64,000 bases of DNA, from contig JADLFM010000037.1 in assembly GCA_020845495.1 (NCBI GenBank), positions 1-64,000 of the forward strand, in the 5' to 3' direction. The notes under the pieces were generated by a model. It saw only the letters and a program-made list of their open reading frames with translations, did no database searches and was not told the DNA's origin. This DNA is from Chloroflexota bacterium (lineage in GTDB: Bacteria; Chloroflexota; UBA6077; JACCZL01). The number at the start of each line of letters is the position of its first letter. Position 1 is the first letter of the stretch. The position numbers and the translations under genes were made by a program. Below, one piece after another: positions 10,284 to 20,385 of this stretch.

Positions 10284-10362
10284 GCCCACTCCTTCTCGCC
10301 CGCCTCGATCACGCCCACTCCTTCTCGCCCGCCTCGCTCGTCGCCCGCCTCGCTCGTCGCCC
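10273..10362. repeat. tandem repeats at the treY start (29 bp x2, then 16 bp x2)
   Basis: Two exact 29-base units occupy 10273-10301 and 10302-10330. They are followed by two exact 16-base units (10331-10346, 10347-10362) that share the GCCTCG head. On the coding (minus) strand each 29-base unit contains AAGGAG and a GTG, so the ribosome-binding site and start codon of treY are duplicated. Confidence 0.9.
10280..10312 (-). CDS. 10-codon leader ORF overlapping the treY start
   Basis: The upstream copy of a 29-base tandem repeat carries its own AAGGAG and GTG. Reading from that GTG gives [10 protein letters not shown] and then TGA. The TGA shares bases with the treY GTG (GTGA), a standard coupling overlap. 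Because 29 is not a multiple of three, the two GTGs are in different frames. The sequence is directly visible; translation and a regulatory role are inference. Confidence 0.5.
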   Translation of the reverse strand: MIEAGEKEWA

Positions 10363-10513
10363 GCCTCGCTCACGCACGGCCCACCCGGCTGCCCCGTCCT
10401 GCCCGGTCGTCGCACCGCTCAGGTAGGTGCCTCGTCCGCCACGCGCCAGGCAACGGTAGCGCTCTCGCCCACGGCGCTCGACCGGCTCGGCCCGAACTGT
10501 GCGCCTGCAATTC

Positions 10514-12652
10514 TCACACGTTCGGCTCGACCAGCCGCAACAGCGCCAGCGACCGAGCCCCCAGGTGATACCGCTCCCCAGCAGCCGAAACGACCGATCC
10601 CTCCCCTGCTTCGGGGTGCGCCGTATCGACGAGCAGTTCCCACCGAACGTCGTCGCGCAGCTTTGGGATCGTGAACCCGACCGGCCTGGCGTTGGCGTTG
10701 AGCAGCATCAGCAGGCTGTCGCCGACGACACGCTCACCATGCTCGTCGAGTTCATTGATGAGGTCGCCGGCCATCCGCAGCCCAAAGGCGCGGGTCGACG
10801 GGCTCTCCCAACGTTCGTCGCTCATTTCCTCACCGCTCGGCTCGAGCCAGATCAGGTCTTTGACGTCGCTGCCGCGCAGAGGCCGGCCCTGGAAGAATTT
10901 GCGTCGTTGCAGGACCGGCTGAGAGTTGCGGATCGCGATGACACGGCACGCGAACTCGAGGAACGCCTGCTGCTGCTCCCCCAGGTTCCAGTCGTACCAG
11001 GAGGTGGCATTGTCCTGGCAGTAGGCATTGTTGTTCCCGCCCTGAGTCCGCTCGATCTCGTCGCCGCCACAGAGCATCGGGACGCCCTGCGAGAAGAACA
11101 GTGTCGCCAGGAAGTTGCGCCGCTGGCGGGCACGAAGGGCGAGGACGTCGGCGTCGTCGGTCGGTCCCTCGACGCCGCAGTTCCACGACAGGTTGTGGCT
11201 CTCACCGTCGCGGTTGCCCTCACCGTTGGCCGCGTTGTGCTTGTGGTTGTAGGACACTAGATCGTTGAGCGTGAAGCCGTCGTGCGCGACAACGAAGTTG
11301 ATGCTGGCGTAGGGGTGGCGGCCATCCTCCTGGTACAGATCCGACGATCCGGTCAAGCGCGAGGCCATCTCGCCGGCGCGATACTCGTCGCCCTTCCAGA
11401 AAGAGCGGAGAGTATCGCGGTACTTGCCGTTCCACTCGGTCCAGAGAATCGGAAAGTTGCCGACTTGATACCCGCCCTCGCCAACGTCCCACGGTTCGGC
11501 GATGAGTTTGACTCTCGAGAGCACCGGATCCTGATGGATGATGTCGAAGAAGGCCGACAGCCGGTCGACAGCGTGCAATTCACGCGCCAGCGCCGAAGCC
11601 AGGTCAAAGCGGAAGCCGTCGACGTGCATCTCCAGCACCCAGTACCGCAGGCTGTCCATGATCAGCTTGAGCACCTGCGGATGGCGCACGTTGAGGCTGT
11701 TACCGGTGCCAGTGTAGTCGAGGTAGTAGCGGGGCTGGTCGCCGACGAGCCGGTAGTACGTGCTGTTGTCGATGCCCTTGAAGGAGAGCGTCGGCCCGAG
11801 ATGGTTGCCCTCGGCGGTATGGTTGTAGACCACGTCCAGGATCACCTCGATGCCGTGAGCATGGAGGGTCTTTACCATCGCCTTGAACTCACGGACCACG
11901 CTCCCCGGCTCCTTCGTCGAACTGTACCGGGCCTCCGGGGCGAAGTAGCCGATGGTGTTGTAGCCCCAGTAGTTGGAGAGCCCCTGGTCGACCAGGATCT
12001 TGTCCTGAAGGAAGGCGTGGACCGGGAGGAGCTCGACAGCGCTGATACCCAGGCGCTTCAGGTGTGCGATGGCCGGTTCGGACGCAAGGCCAGCATAGGT
12101 GCCCCGAAGCGGCTCGGGAACGTCCGGATGGCGAATGGTGAAGCCGCGCGTGTGGACTTCATAGATGATCGAACGGTGCCAGGGAACGTTCGGCGGGGCA
12201 TCGTCGCCCCAGTCAAACGAGTGGTTCACCACAACCGAGAGCGGCATCCCCCAGGCATCGTCACGGTCGTCACACTCGAGGTCCGGGTCCGGTCCCGCCC
12301 GAAGTGGATACCCGAAGACGGGCGCTTCCCAGTCCACGTCGCCGGCCAGAGCATAGGCGTAGGGATCGATCAGGAGCTTGGACGGGTTGAAGCGGAGGCC
12401 AGCCTGTGGGTTGTAAGGGCCCTGGACTCGATACCCGTAGAGACAGCCAGGTCGAACGTCCGGCAGGTAGCCATGCCAGACGTAGGCGGTGACCTCAGGC
12501 AAGTGGATCCGCGTCACCTCGGTCTCGGGACTGCGCAGATCGAACAGACACAGTTCGACGCTCGTCGCGTGCTCCGAGAAGAGAGCGAAGTTCACCCCGC
12601 GGCCATCCCAGGTTGCACCGAGTGGATAGGGGCGGCCCGGCCAGATCTTCAC
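10514..12652 (-). CDS. glgX: glycogen debranching enzyme GlgX/TreX
   Basis: About 712 residues. This GH13 isoamylase-type enzyme cleaves alpha-1,6 branches of glycogen and supplies linear chains to TreY. It begins [21 protein letters not shown] (CBM48 domain). It continues with [30 protein letters not shown] (nucleophile aspartate), [10 protein letters not shown] (acid/base glutamate) and [18 protein letters not shown]. The frame is open far upstream to 13126, but that part is Arg-rich and unlike the family. I place the start at the GTG at 12652 (GTG 12658 is equally possible). A 230-base gap with tandem repeats separates it from treY. In archaea and actinobacteria the same trio is treX-treY-treZ. 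Confidence 0.95.
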   Translation of the reverse strand: MKIWPGRPYPLGATWDGRGVNFALFSEHATSVELCLFDLRSPETEVTRIHLPEVTAYVWHGYLPDVRPGCLYGYRVQGPYNPQAGLRFNPSKLLIDPYAYALAGDVDWEAPVFGYPLRAGPDPDLECDDRDDAWGMPLSVVVNHSFDWGDDAPPNVPWHRSIIYEVHTRGFTIRHPDVPEPLRGTYAGLASEPAIAHLKRLGISAVELLPVHAFLQDKILVDQGLSNYWGYNTIGYFAPEARYSSTKEPGSVVREFKAMVKTLHAHGIEVILDVVYNHTAEGNHLGPTLSFKGIDNSTYYRLVGDQPRYYLDYTGTGNSLNVRHPQVLKLIMDSLRYWVLEMHVDGFRFDLASALARELHAVDRLSAFFDIIHQDPVLSRVKLIAEPWDVGEGGYQVGNFPILWTEWNGKYRDTLRSFWKGDEYRAGEMASRLTGSSDLYQEDGRHPYASINFVVAHDGFTLNDLVSYNHKHNAANGEGNRDGESHNLSWNCGVEGPTDDADVLALRARQRRNFLATLFFSQGVPMLCGGDEIERTQGGNNNAYCQDNATSWYDWNLGEQQQAFLEFACRVIAIRNSQPVLQRRKFFQGRPLRGSDVKDLIWLEPSGEEMSDERWESPSTRAFGLRMAGDLINELDEHGERVVGDSLLMLLNANARPVGFTIPKLRDDVRWELLVDTAHPEAGEGSVVSAAGERYHLGARSLALLRLVEPNV

Positions 12653-12978
12653 GAACACCCCGCGGCAGGCAGGCAACGCGAACCGGCAGCACCAACTGGC
12701 AGCGTTGGCAGGACGCGTTGAGGGGAACCAGCAGTGATACCCAGGCAAGGGACGTGCCAGGACGGGGACGAGAGGCCGAGCGGTGCGGGTGCGGTGAGGG
12801 CGCGCCCGTTGCTTCGAGTGTGATGGCCGCTCTAAAATAGGCCGGTCCCTGTGCAGCGGTGCAGCGACTCCGGGCAGCCTGGGTGCGCCCCCTGCCACGG
12901 GCGCAGCGCCCTCGCTGGTTGGGGTCCGTCGGCGGCGACTCGCCACGGCACGAACTCGATCCGTTCTCTGGGAGCGGC
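12653..12978. other. intergenic region between divergent glgX and the polysaccharide gene
   Basis: Both strands stay open through this stretch, but neither translation resembles a known protein. It should hold the glgX promoter (minus) and the promoter at 12809-12838 (plus). The true starts on both sides are uncertain, so its limits are approximate. Confidence 0.4.
12809..12838 (+). promoter_or_regulatory. candidate sigma70-type promoter for the dehydratase-ligase fusion gene
   Basis: TTGCTT at 12809-12814 and TAAAAT at 12833-12838 are separated by 18 bases. The AT-rich -10 stands out in GC-rich surroundings. Predicted transcription would start near 12845, ahead of all candidate start codons of the plus-strand gene. 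Confidence 0.45.
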
Positions 12979-15900
12979 GTGCCCAGCCCCGTTTCCACGC
13001 GCGTGACGTCCATCGCTCGGCGCTTCTTCCCGTGGGTGGTCGTCGACCTCCCGCTGGTGTGGGCGTGCTACGCGCTTGCCCTGCTCGTGCGCGGTGCGAC
13101 GACTGACCTCGAGTACGAGCCGGCACTGCTGTTCGGCTTCGTGGCCAGCGTCATCGTCGTCGCCTGGAACGAGGCGTTTGGGATCTACCGCCGCTGGTGG
13201 CGCTTCGCCACGTCGCAAGACATGGTGCCGCTCACCGTCGCGGTTGGCTGTTCGACCGTGACCACGGTCGGGCTGAGTCTGGCCTGGCCGGGTGTCCGCC
13301 CAATGCCACTCTCGGTCGTGTTCCTCGGAGGCTTCTTCGCCCTCTGTGGGATGACGGCGGCCCGCTATCGTGCGAAGCCGCTGGCCGCGATTCGACGGTT
13401 CTGGCGCAGGCTGATGGACCCCCCCAATCAGGCCGTCACGCGCGTCCTGATCGTCGGAGCCGGTGACGCCGGCCAGCAACTGGGGTGGCAGTTGCAGAAT
13501 GGCACGCTCGCCGAACGGCACCACGTCGTCGGGTACGTCGACGACGATCGGCGCAAGCACGGCATGCTGATTCACTCCCGCAAGGTGCTGGGCGGTCGGG
13601 CGGCGATCCCGGACCTCATCGAACGCCATCAGATCGACCTGATCGTCCTGGCGATCCATCGGATCGCCGGCCGCGATTTCCGCGACATCGTGGCGCTCTG
13701 CCAGGAGACGAGCGCTCAGATCAAGGTCGTCCCAGACCCACTCGACACGATTCGGGGCGAGGTGCCGCGCGTCCCTAGCGGCGCGGCCACGCTTTTCGGC
13801 GACGTCACCCTGGAAGACCTGCTTGGGCGACGCAGCGTCACGATCGACCGCGAGCAGTGCCGCGACCTCGTCCGCGGGAAAGTCGTTCTCGTCACCGGCG
13901 CGGCCGGCTCGATCGGCTCCGAACTGTGCAGGCAACTCGCCGACCTGCGTCCGGCCCGGCTGCTGATGCTCGACGTGAACGAGAGCGGCGTCCACGATCT
14001 CGCCGTCGAGCTTCAGGGCTATCGTTCCGACGACACCGCGATCGTGCCGGTCGTCGGCGATGTGACCCACGAGGCCCGTCTGCGGGCCATGTTCGCTCGC
14101 GAGCGGCCCCGCCTCGTCTTCCACGCCGCCGCCTACAAGCATGTCCCGCTCATGGAGGAGTACCCGGAGGAGGCGGTCCGGGTGAACGTCGGCGGAACGC
14201 GTCTGATGCTGGAGCTTGCCGCCGCGTACCCTGCCGAACGATTCGTGCTGGTCTCCAGCGACAAGGCTGTCGAGCCGAGCAGCGTGATGGGGGCCACCAA
14301 ACGAGTGTGCGAACTGCTCGGCGGCGCCATGCCCCCGAGCCGAACGCGCTATACGGCCGTCCGCTTCGGGAACGTGCTGGCGAGTCGGGGGAGCGTGGTT
14401 CCGACCTTCCGCAAGCAGATCGACATGGGCGGGCCAGTCACCATCACCGACCCGAACATGTCGCGCTACTTCATGAGCATCGGCGAGGCATCCAGCCTGA
14501 TCATCCAGGCCGCGAGCTTCACCAGCGGGAACGACGTCTTCCTGCTCGACATGGGCGAAGAGCTCAACGTGGCGGAACTGGCGCGCCGCATGATCCGGCT
14601 GCGCGGCCTTCGCCCCGACGTCGACATCCCCATTGTGGTCACCGGACCGCGGCCTGGCGAGAAGCTGCGTGAGGTGCTCCACAGTGTGGAGGAGTACACC
14701 GAGCCGACCCCCCATCGACAGGTGCTACGGGTGCTCGGGCAGGCGCCGATGACGACAGCCGCGCTCGGTCGCGCCGTCGACGACCTGATGGCAGCCGCCC
14801 TCGACGGCGATCGTGCCCAGGTTCGACGGCTCCTCTGGGCGGTTGCTCGGGACGGCGTCCCGCCGACGCCGATCTCGGTGCCGGCAGTGGCGGGTGCACG
14901 CCCGTCCGTCGCCACCGCTCCCATCGAGCCAGTTCCGAACCTCTGGCCGACCACGGGCGGTGCCCCACGCCTGCTGCCAGCCGGCACTGGCGCGGGCAGG
15001 CATGCTGCTGCTTCGCTTGCCCTGCCCGAGCCACGTGCGCCGCTCTACGTCTTCGGGTCGCGCCTTGCCGAGGCCGGCCGCGCCGCTGTCGAGCGTCTGA
15101 TCGCGCTCGAGCCGTGGTACGTTCCGCTTGCCGCCGCTGCGCTCCTGGCCCATCCGACGCCGCTTACCTGGCCGGCGCTGGTGCTCGCCATGCTGCCCTG
15201 GCTGCTCCGACTCGTCCGGACTGGACGGCTTGCTGTGGCGACGCCCTTCGACATCTCCCTGCTCCTGTTCGTTGCGGGCGCGGGGCTTGGGCTGCTCGTC
15301 TCGTCCGACGTCCTCTGGGCCGGCGTCCGCCTGACCGGTATCGTGGCGGGCGTGGCACTCTACTCGTCGATCGTCCACCACGCGACCGACATCCCGCGCC
15401 TCAAGCGGGCGTTCGCCGTCATCGTGGGCGTGGCGCTCGTCGGCAGCGTCCTGCTGCTCCTGATCGCCGCGCCGTTCCTGCCCTGGATGCCTGGCACCAA
15501 CCGGCTCGACGGGCTAGTTGGCGCGACCGATGGGCTGCGCCAACTCGTGCTTGGCCCGAGTGAGGCACTGGAGCGCTATCGCTTCCGAGCTTCGGGCGTC
15601 GGCGCGCTGGCGACGTTCGGGCTGGCACTCTCGATCGGACCGGCGCTGGCTGCCGCGCGCCCTTCGAGCCGACTCGCCGGTCTCGGGCTGGCCGGCTTCT
15701 TCGGGCTGATCGTGCTCGCCAGTGGCAATCGCGGCTCGCTGGTGAGTGTCGTTGCGCTGGGTATCGTCATCCTGGGGCTGCGCTACGGCTGGCTCTTCCT
15801 GACCGCCGTGCCGGTCGTACTGGTGGGGCTCTGGGCAGTCCTCGAACGGGATCTGTTCGGGATGGCCGCGCCGGACGCCGTGCCGCTCTCCGTCAAGGTC

Positions 15901-17085
15901 CAGTTTTGGAAGAACGCCGGCGCGATGCTCCACGACTTTGCGTTCACCGGGGCCGGGCTCGGGCTGCGGCCGGCTCGTGATGTGTACGAGGCGTACTTCC
16001 TGGCCATCGGTCCGAGCTTTAGCCACGCCCACAACGCCTACATCCAGGCATACCTGGAACAAGGCGTGCTCGGCTGCGTCGGGCTGGTGAGCCTGACGCT
16101 GATCCTCTTCTTCTACGCCCGCCGGACGGTTGCGAGCGCGCGGCTGCCGCTGGCCTGGGGCATCGCCCTCTCCGGTGGCGGCGCGGCGATCGTGCTGCTC
16201 TTCGAGGGATTGACCGAGGTCGTGCTGCTGACGAGCGTCGGCACGGTGATGCTGCTGCTGGCGCTCGGGCTGCTCGTCGCGGCGGCGCGGCTTCGCTGGC
16301 CGCCCGACGATGAGACACCAGCCGTCCGACGCGGCACGTTCGCGAGCCAGCGAACCCTCGCGGTCGCCACGCCGGTCGTGGGGCTGATGGTGGGAGCGGC
16401 CGTGCTCGCCTTCACCGTCACCCCGCTCTCGAGCTCGCTGTTTCTGAACCTTGGCGCCGCCGAACGGACGCGAGCCGTCCTTTCGGACGACCTTGACCCC
16501 AACGAGCGGCGGCTCTCGCTCGAGCGCGCGGCATCGCTGTTACGCCGGGGGCTCGCCGCCGACGACAGCGACCCGGCCCTGTGGCGCAACCTGGCCGAGG
16601 TTGCGTCGGCGCAGGGCGAGCCCGGTGAGGTTCGCACGCTCCTGCGCGCTGCGCGTGACCGCACGGACGTGGACGACGGGTACGGGCTGTATCAACTCGG
16701 GCGAATCGCTCGTGACGCCGGTTTCTGGCAGGAGGCGGTGCGAGCGTGGCGACAGGCCGGCGCCGTCGAAGCGCTCCTCTCCTGGAATTCCGAGGCACGT
16801 GACCGCGAGCAGTGGGACCGCTCCCGCACGATCCTGCTGGCCATCGCCGAGCTTCGCCCCCGCGACCGCGACGTCTTCCGCCAGTTCGTCGACGCTGGGA
16901 GGCACACCCGCGGTGGGATCGAGCCGCTCGTCCGCGACCTGGAGTACCTGAGCGAGACGCTGCCGGCTTCGCCCTGGCCATCGGCCGAAGCGGCCCGCCT
17001 GTACGACGAGCTTGGGCGCTCCGCCGACGCGGAGGCCGCTCGCCAGGAAGCGCTCCGGCGCGGCGCCCCAGCCGGCAGCCTGTAA
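12979..17085 (+). CDS. fused nucleotide-sugar 4,6-dehydratase / O-antigen ligase-like / TPR-like protein
   Basis: About 1368 residues in three parts. Residues 1-640 are a complete WbpM/CapD/PglF-type dehydratase: four N-terminal membrane helices, a first Rossmann domain ([12 protein letters not shown], ~155), and an SDR domain ([11 protein letters not shown], ~305) with the catalytic SSDKAV...MGATKR region (~425-441). A Pro/Ala linker follows. Residues ~713-1150 hold about ten membrane helices with the ligase hallmark [15 protein letters not shown] (~1015), as in Wzy/WaaL O-antigen ligases. Residues ~1165-1368 are soluble helical repeats resembling TPRs. These functions are normally separate genes of capsule or glycoprotein synthesis. 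I choose the GTG at 12979 (GGAG just before); GTG 12859 is possible. No frameshift is visible. Confidence 0.85.
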   Translation: MPSPVSTRVTSIARRFFPWVVVDLPLVWACYALALLVRGATTDLEYEPALLFGFVASVIVVAWNEAFGIYRRWWRFATSQDMVPLTVAVGCSTVTTVGLSLAWPGVRPMPLSVVFLGGFFALCGMTAARYRAKPLAAIRRFWRRLMDPPNQAVTRVLIVGAGDAGQQLGWQLQNGTLAERHHVVGYVDDDRRKHGMLIHSRKVLGGRAAIPDLIERHQIDLIVLAIHRIAGRDFRDIVALCQETSAQIKVVPDPLDTIRGEVPRVPSGAATLFGDVTLEDLLGRRSVTIDREQCRDLVRGKVVLVTGAAGSIGSELCRQLADLRPARLLMLDVNESGVHDLAVELQGYRSDDTAIVPVVGDVTHEARLRAMFARERPRLVFHAAAYKHVPLMEEYPEEAVRVNVGGTRLMLELAAAYPAERFVLVSSDKAVEPSSVMGATKRVCELLGGAMPPSRTRYTAVRFGNVLASRGSVVPTFRKQIDMGGPVTITDPNMSRYFMSIGEASSLIIQAASFTSGNDVFLLDMGEELNVAELARRMIRLRGLRPDVDIPIVVTGPRPGEKLREVLHSVEEYTEPTPHRQVLRVLGQAPMTTAALGRAVDDLMAAALDGDRAQVRRLLWAVARDGVPPTPISVPAVAGARPSVATAPIEPVPNLWPTTGGAPRLLPAGTGAGRHAAASLALPEPRAPLYVFGSRLAEAGRAAVERLIALEPWYVPLAAAALLAHPTPLTWPALVLAMLPWLLRLVRTGRLAVATPFDISLLLFVAGAGLGLLVSSDVLWAGVRLTGIVAGVALYSSIVHHATDIPRLKRAFAVIVGVALVGSVLLLLIAAPFLPWMPGTNRLDGLVGATDGLRQLVLGPSEALERYRFRASGVGALATFGLALSIGPALAAARPSSRLAGLGLAGFFGLIVLASGNRGSLVSVVALGIVILGLRYGWLFLTAVPVVLVGLWAVLERDLFGMAAPDAVPLSVKVQFWKNAGAMLHDFAFTGAGLGLRPARDVYEAYFLAIGPSFSHAHNAYIQAYLEQGVLGCVGLVSLTLILFFYARRTVASARLPLAWGIALSGGGAAIVLLFEGLTEVVLLTSVGTVMLLLALGLLVAAARLRWPPDDETPAVRRGTFASQRTLAVATPVVGLMVGAAVLAFTVTPLSSSLFLNLGAAERTRAVLSDDLDPNERRLSLERAASLLRRGLAADDSDPALWRNLAEVASAQGEPGEVRTLLRAARDRTDVDDGYGLYQLGRIARDAGFWQEAVRAWRQAGAVEALLSWNSEARDREQWDRSRTILLAIAELRPRDRDVFRQFVDAGRHTRGGIEPLVRDLEYLSETLPASPWPSAEAARLYDELGRSADAEAARQEALRRGAPAGSL

Positions 17086-17094
17086 GCACGCCCA

Positions 17095-17117
17095 GCCGCC
17101 GCCCGCTCAGCGGCGGC
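17095..17117. terminator. hairpin between convergent genes
   Basis: A perfect 8-base-pair GC stem (GCCGCCGC / GCGGCGGC) with a 7-base loop spans the end of the MFS gene, 10 bases after the polysaccharide gene stop. No T-run follows. It may end transcription from both sides. Confidence 0.5.
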
Positions 17118-18270
17118 GCGGCACCTGGAGCAGCGAGGTTGGGATCAGCATGACCAGCGCCACCCCCGCCAGCACCATCATGCCGGCTGAGAACGACCCG
17201 GTCAGATCCTTGAGCAATCCCATGACTGACGGCCCGGTGAAGCCGCCCACCTCGCCGACCGAGAAGTAGATACCGGCCGCCGCACCCATTGCCTCGGCGC
17301 CAACCTCGCGCAAGTCCATCAGGATCGAGAGCAGCAGTGGCAGCAGCGCGCCAGCGCAGAACCCCTCCAGCACGAGCACCCCGACGAGCGTCGGTCCGGT
17401 GAGGCGGTCGATTGCCAGCAGCGCGGTCGCATCGGCCGCCAGACAGCCCATCACGGCCGGTTTTCGCCCCGTCCTGGTGGCGACGCGAGTCACCACGATA
17501 CTACCGATGACGCTGCCCACCCCCGGCAGTGCCGCGAAGAAACCGGCCTCGGCCGGCGTGAAGCCCTTGAATTCCAGAATCTGCGGGAGCCAGGACCGGA
17601 AGCCGTGGCCAAGCATGAATCCCGTGAAGCCGACCGCGACCACCAGCCAGACCATCCTCGTCGTCAACACCCGCCGACAGGCCGCGCCGAAGCTCAGCGT
17701 CGGCGCGCTTCCGTGTCGGGCGAGGGGCAGGGGGTCGCGCGCCAGCAGCCACCACGACGCTCCGATGCCCCCAGCGAACAGTCCGTACAGTCCGCACGTC
17801 ATCTGCCACGAGCCGGCCAGCGGCAGCACCAGGCTGTTCGTCAGGGCGAGCGACGCGATGTTCCCACTCGTCGACCCGGTCGTATAGATGCCCGAGGCCA
17901 GGGCGCGGGGCCGGCCCGTGAACCAGGACGCGATGACCTTTGGCAGGCCAATCGAAACGATCGGGCCGCCGACTCCGAAAATCGCAACCGCCAGGAAGAG
18001 CGTGACGAAACTCGTCGCCACCGACCGCCCGAGCGCCGATAGCGCCACGAGCGCCACGCCCAGCGCGACGGCGCGGCGCGTCCCAAGCGTGTCGACGAAC
18101 AGCCCGGCCGGATACGCCACCACAATGTAGACGAGTTGCCAGGCGCCGAGAATGACGCCGACCTCAGAGTACGAGAGGCCGAGGTCACGGCGGATCGGGG
18201 TGATCAGCGCGGCCAGCGACGTCGAGACGAGGCCGAACCCGAAGTAGACCGACCAGGAGAGGGCAAGCAT
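17107..18270 (-). CDS. MFS transporter
   Basis: A 387-residue membrane protein with about 12 hydrophobic helices and the loop 2-3 signature GLFVDTLGTRRAVALG of the major facilitator superfamily. The N-terminus SWSVYFGFGLVSTSLAALITPI is typical of small-molecule or carboxylate/cyanate-type MFS carriers. Length is normal. It lies convergent to the dehydratase-ligase gene and 117 bases downstream of a small unknown gene on the same strand. The substrate cannot be inferred. Confidence 0.85.
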   Translation of the reverse strand: MLALSWSVYFGFGLVSTSLAALITPIRRDLGLSYSEVGVILGAWQLVYIVVAYPAGLFVDTLGTRRAVALGVALVALSALGRSVATSFVTLFLAVAIFGVGGPIVSIGLPKVIASWFTGRPRALASGIYTTGSTSGNIASLALTNSLVLPLAGSWQMTCGLYGLFAGGIGASWWLLARDPLPLARHGSAPTLSFGAACRRVLTTRMVWLVVAVGFTGFMLGHGFRSWLPQILEFKGFTPAEAGFFAALPGVGSVIGSIVVTRVATRTGRKPAVMGCLAADATALLAIDRLTGPTLVGVLVLEGFCAGALLPLLLSILMDLREVGAEAMGAAAGIYFSVGEVGGFTGPSVMGLLKDLTGSFSAGMMVLAGVALVMLIPTSLLQVPRRR

Positions 18271-18386
18271 GCGCCAGTTGGCGCGTTCTGTCGGCTCGAC
18301 ATCTGACGAAGGGGAAACCCAGTGTGCCGCGCGTTGGGCGGCTCCGGGGGGCAGTGCAGGCTGACCAGCGAGTGCGTCCGCCTCGT

Positions 18387-18572
18387 TCAGAAGGCGGCTG
18401 CTCCAATTGGCAACGCCGCTTCCACCCCGGCGCTCAGCGCGGCTGCCACCACGTCGGTCGGCATCTCGTACCGCTCGATCGCCTCAGCCACCAGTTCGTG
18501 GCCGAGATCCTCGTCGCCGCGAGCGAACGCCTGGGTGATCCGCTCGAGCAAGTCTAGAAGCTCTTCGCGCAT
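18387..18572 (-). CDS. small acidic helical protein, unknown
   Basis: About 61 residues from the ATG at 18572, preceded by AGGTGG at good spacing. It is rich in Leu, Glu and Ala, with a predicted helical start (MREELLDLLERITQAFARGDED), and lacks a signal peptide or metal motif. I do not recognise it. Codon choice and the ribosome-binding site suggest it is real, but its shortness leaves doubt. It lies upstream of the MFS gene on the same strand. Confidence 0.45.
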   Translation of the reverse strand: MREELLDLLERITQAFARGDEDLGHELVAEAIERYEMPTDVVAAALSAGVEAALPIGAAAF

Positions 18573-19010
18573 GCTCACGTCCACCTGACTCAGGTCGTCG
18601 AACGCTTCATACAGTACGCAACGACGAAAGATTGTGCAAGGTGACGGGTCAGAGCGTATGTTACGGAAACGTCACGGACTTATGACGACGCGGCGATCCC
18701 TTCCTGACAGTGTCGTCAGGAGCACTCATGCAGGTGACCGAGCTCATCGGCTGTCCCGGCCCGCCCACCGGCACAGGCCAGCCGTCCGCCGGTGGGCGCG
18801 CGGCCAGACCTGCCGCGACGAGCTATCTCCAGGTCAGACACTTGCGAGTCCGAACCTTCGCCGAGACGGCCAGGCACCACAGCCAGCGTAGGACCAGCGT
18901 GCTCCGTAACTCCCGCATCTGTCCGGGTAGCGGGACGTGGACGCCACGGGCTAGAGCACCGCTCACGCACGCCTGGGATCGAGGCCCCAGAATCCTCGGG
19001 CGCCCCAGCT
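18573..19010. other. intergenic region, no gene recognised
   Basis: It separates the small unknown gene from the 3' end of the beta-propeller gene. The only structure I see is CCTGAC-N6-GTCAGG at 18703-18720. The frames through it are low-complexity and unlike any family I know. Confidence 0.4.
18703..18720. promoter_or_regulatory. small inverted repeat, possible operator
   Basis: CCTGAC and GTCAGG flank six bases. The geometry suits a dimeric regulator, but the element is single and short, so it could be chance. Confidence 0.2.
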
Positions 19011-20081
19011 TCAGCGGGTCCGGACGAGTATCAGCTTATCCTGGCCGGACGCCGCGCCCCAGATCTCGCCTGGGCGGCCGAGGATCTGGCGCACGTTCGC
19101 GCCCGGCGCCGAGAAGGGGAGCGACGTGAACGTCTCGGTGGTGGGGTCGAAGCGCACCAGCGCGTTCGCCGCGAAGTCGCTCAGCCAGACGACGTCCTCC
19201 TCATCCACGTAGACGGCGTAGGCTAGCGGCTGACTGCCCGGCAAGCGCCATTCCTGCCACGAGCCACCAGTCGGGTCGTAGATCCCGACCTGCCCGGCGT
19301 TCCACTCGCTCACCCAGATCCGGCCCTGCGAGTCGGACCAGACGCGACGGGCGCCCTGGCGCAGGGTCGGCGGGTCGATTGGGGTAGCGGCGCCGGTCTC
19401 CAGGTCAATCTGGGCGATATGATGGCCGGCCAGTGAAGCGTAATAGACGTCGCCGCGCGGGGTGGTGGTGATGCCGTACGGCCCGTTACCACGCGGCGAC
19501 CGCCACGCCTCGACCTGACCGGTCTCGGGATCGAGCCGGCCGTAGACGCCGTTCTGGCCGGTGAACCAGAGGCTGCCGTGTCGGTCGAAGGTCGCCGTGT
19601 TCAGGTTGGCGCGCTCGAAACCCGTCGGCAACGGAAATACCTGGACAGCGCTGGTGTACGGGTCGACACGGACGATGGCATTCAGGCCCCCGTCCGTGAC
19701 CCAGGGCGCCCCATCCGGCCCGACGATCACGCCGTGGGGCGCCGAGCCGCCGCCCAGACTGACCTGACGTGTCTCGCCAGACAACGGGTCGAGCCAGCCG
19801 AGCGCACCGGCGCGTTGCGCCGTGTACCAGACACCGCCATCCGCCGCGGGCGCGACGTCGTGCGGCCCCGATCCGCGCGGGACGGGAAACTCGACGATCT
19901 CGAGATCCGCTGCACGCGCAGCGCTCGACGCGCGAGCGACCATACTGCCAAGGATCGTGCCGGCCAGGACGAGCACTGAAGCGGACAGCACCAACAGCCA
20001 GCGCCATGCTCTCAGTGACCGAGCCGATGGAGCCTGCTGAGTCGACACAGCGTGGTGGGACCGTGCGGGCACACCGAACAT
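19011..20081 (-). CDS. membrane-anchored streptogramin-lyase-like beta-propeller protein
   Basis: About 357 residues. An N-terminal segment with one membrane helix (WRWLLVLSASVLVLAGTILGSMV) is followed by seven-bladed-propeller repeats of the virginiamycin B lyase/SMP-30 kind: GPHDVAPAADGGVWYT, APHGVIVGPDGAPWVTD, ARRVWSDSQGRIWVSE. The helix serves as signal peptide or anchor, placing the propeller outside. True Vgb enzymes need specific catalytic His/Glu residues that I cannot confirm, so a binding or lyase role stays open. I choose the ATG at 20081 because GAGGAGG lies 5 bases upstream. It is divergent from the prodomain-like gene. Confidence 0.8.
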   Translation of the reverse strand: MFGVPARSHHAVSTQQAPSARSLRAWRWLLVLSASVLVLAGTILGSMVARASSAARAADLEIVEFPVPRGSGPHDVAPAADGGVWYTAQRAGALGWLDPLSGETRQVSLGGGSAPHGVIVGPDGAPWVTDGGLNAIVRVDPYTSAVQVFPLPTGFERANLNTATFDRHGSLWFTGQNGVYGRLDPETGQVEAWRSPRGNGPYGITTTPRGDVYYASLAGHHIAQIDLETGAATPIDPPTLRQGARRVWSDSQGRIWVSEWNAGQVGIYDPTGGSWQEWRLPGSQPLAYAVYVDEEDVVWLSDFAANALVRFDPTTETFTSLPFSAPGANVRQILGRPGEIWGAASGQDKLILVRTR

Positions 20082-20385
20082 GGACGCCTCCTCGACGAGA
20101 CGGAGCCTCGCTGACGCTTCTGGCCGAGCTATCCATGAGGGTACCATCGTATCGTGTGGTATCGCCGAGCGGACGCTGTCCGACTGGCCGTTCCTACACG
20201 AGTCTCACCTCGCGAACGCCGGTGGGCCAGGGCAACTCTGGTGCGCGCACGATTATCCGGAGGCAGACGGATACAGGTACCGGCGGGCACATGTTCTGCC
20301 GACCATCACCACCGAGCGGCTTCGTCCGTTTGGAGTCGTAGAAGGCTCATTGGCGTCGAGAACTCTTTGTCGCAGCAGGTTCGTG
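20082..20385. other. divergent intergenic region
   Basis: It lies between the propeller gene (minus) and the secreted prodomain-like gene (plus). The plus frame is open right through it but has no domain and no hydrophobic start, so I treat it as untranslated and expect promoters for both genes. Confidence 0.4.

Noticed and set aside
12832..14715. 627-codon open frame on the minus strand
   Set aside because: It is antisense to the dehydratase domain, which has unmistakable SDR motifs. The antisense translation is His/Arg/Asp-rich and has no family resemblance; long antisense frames are common in GC-rich DNA.
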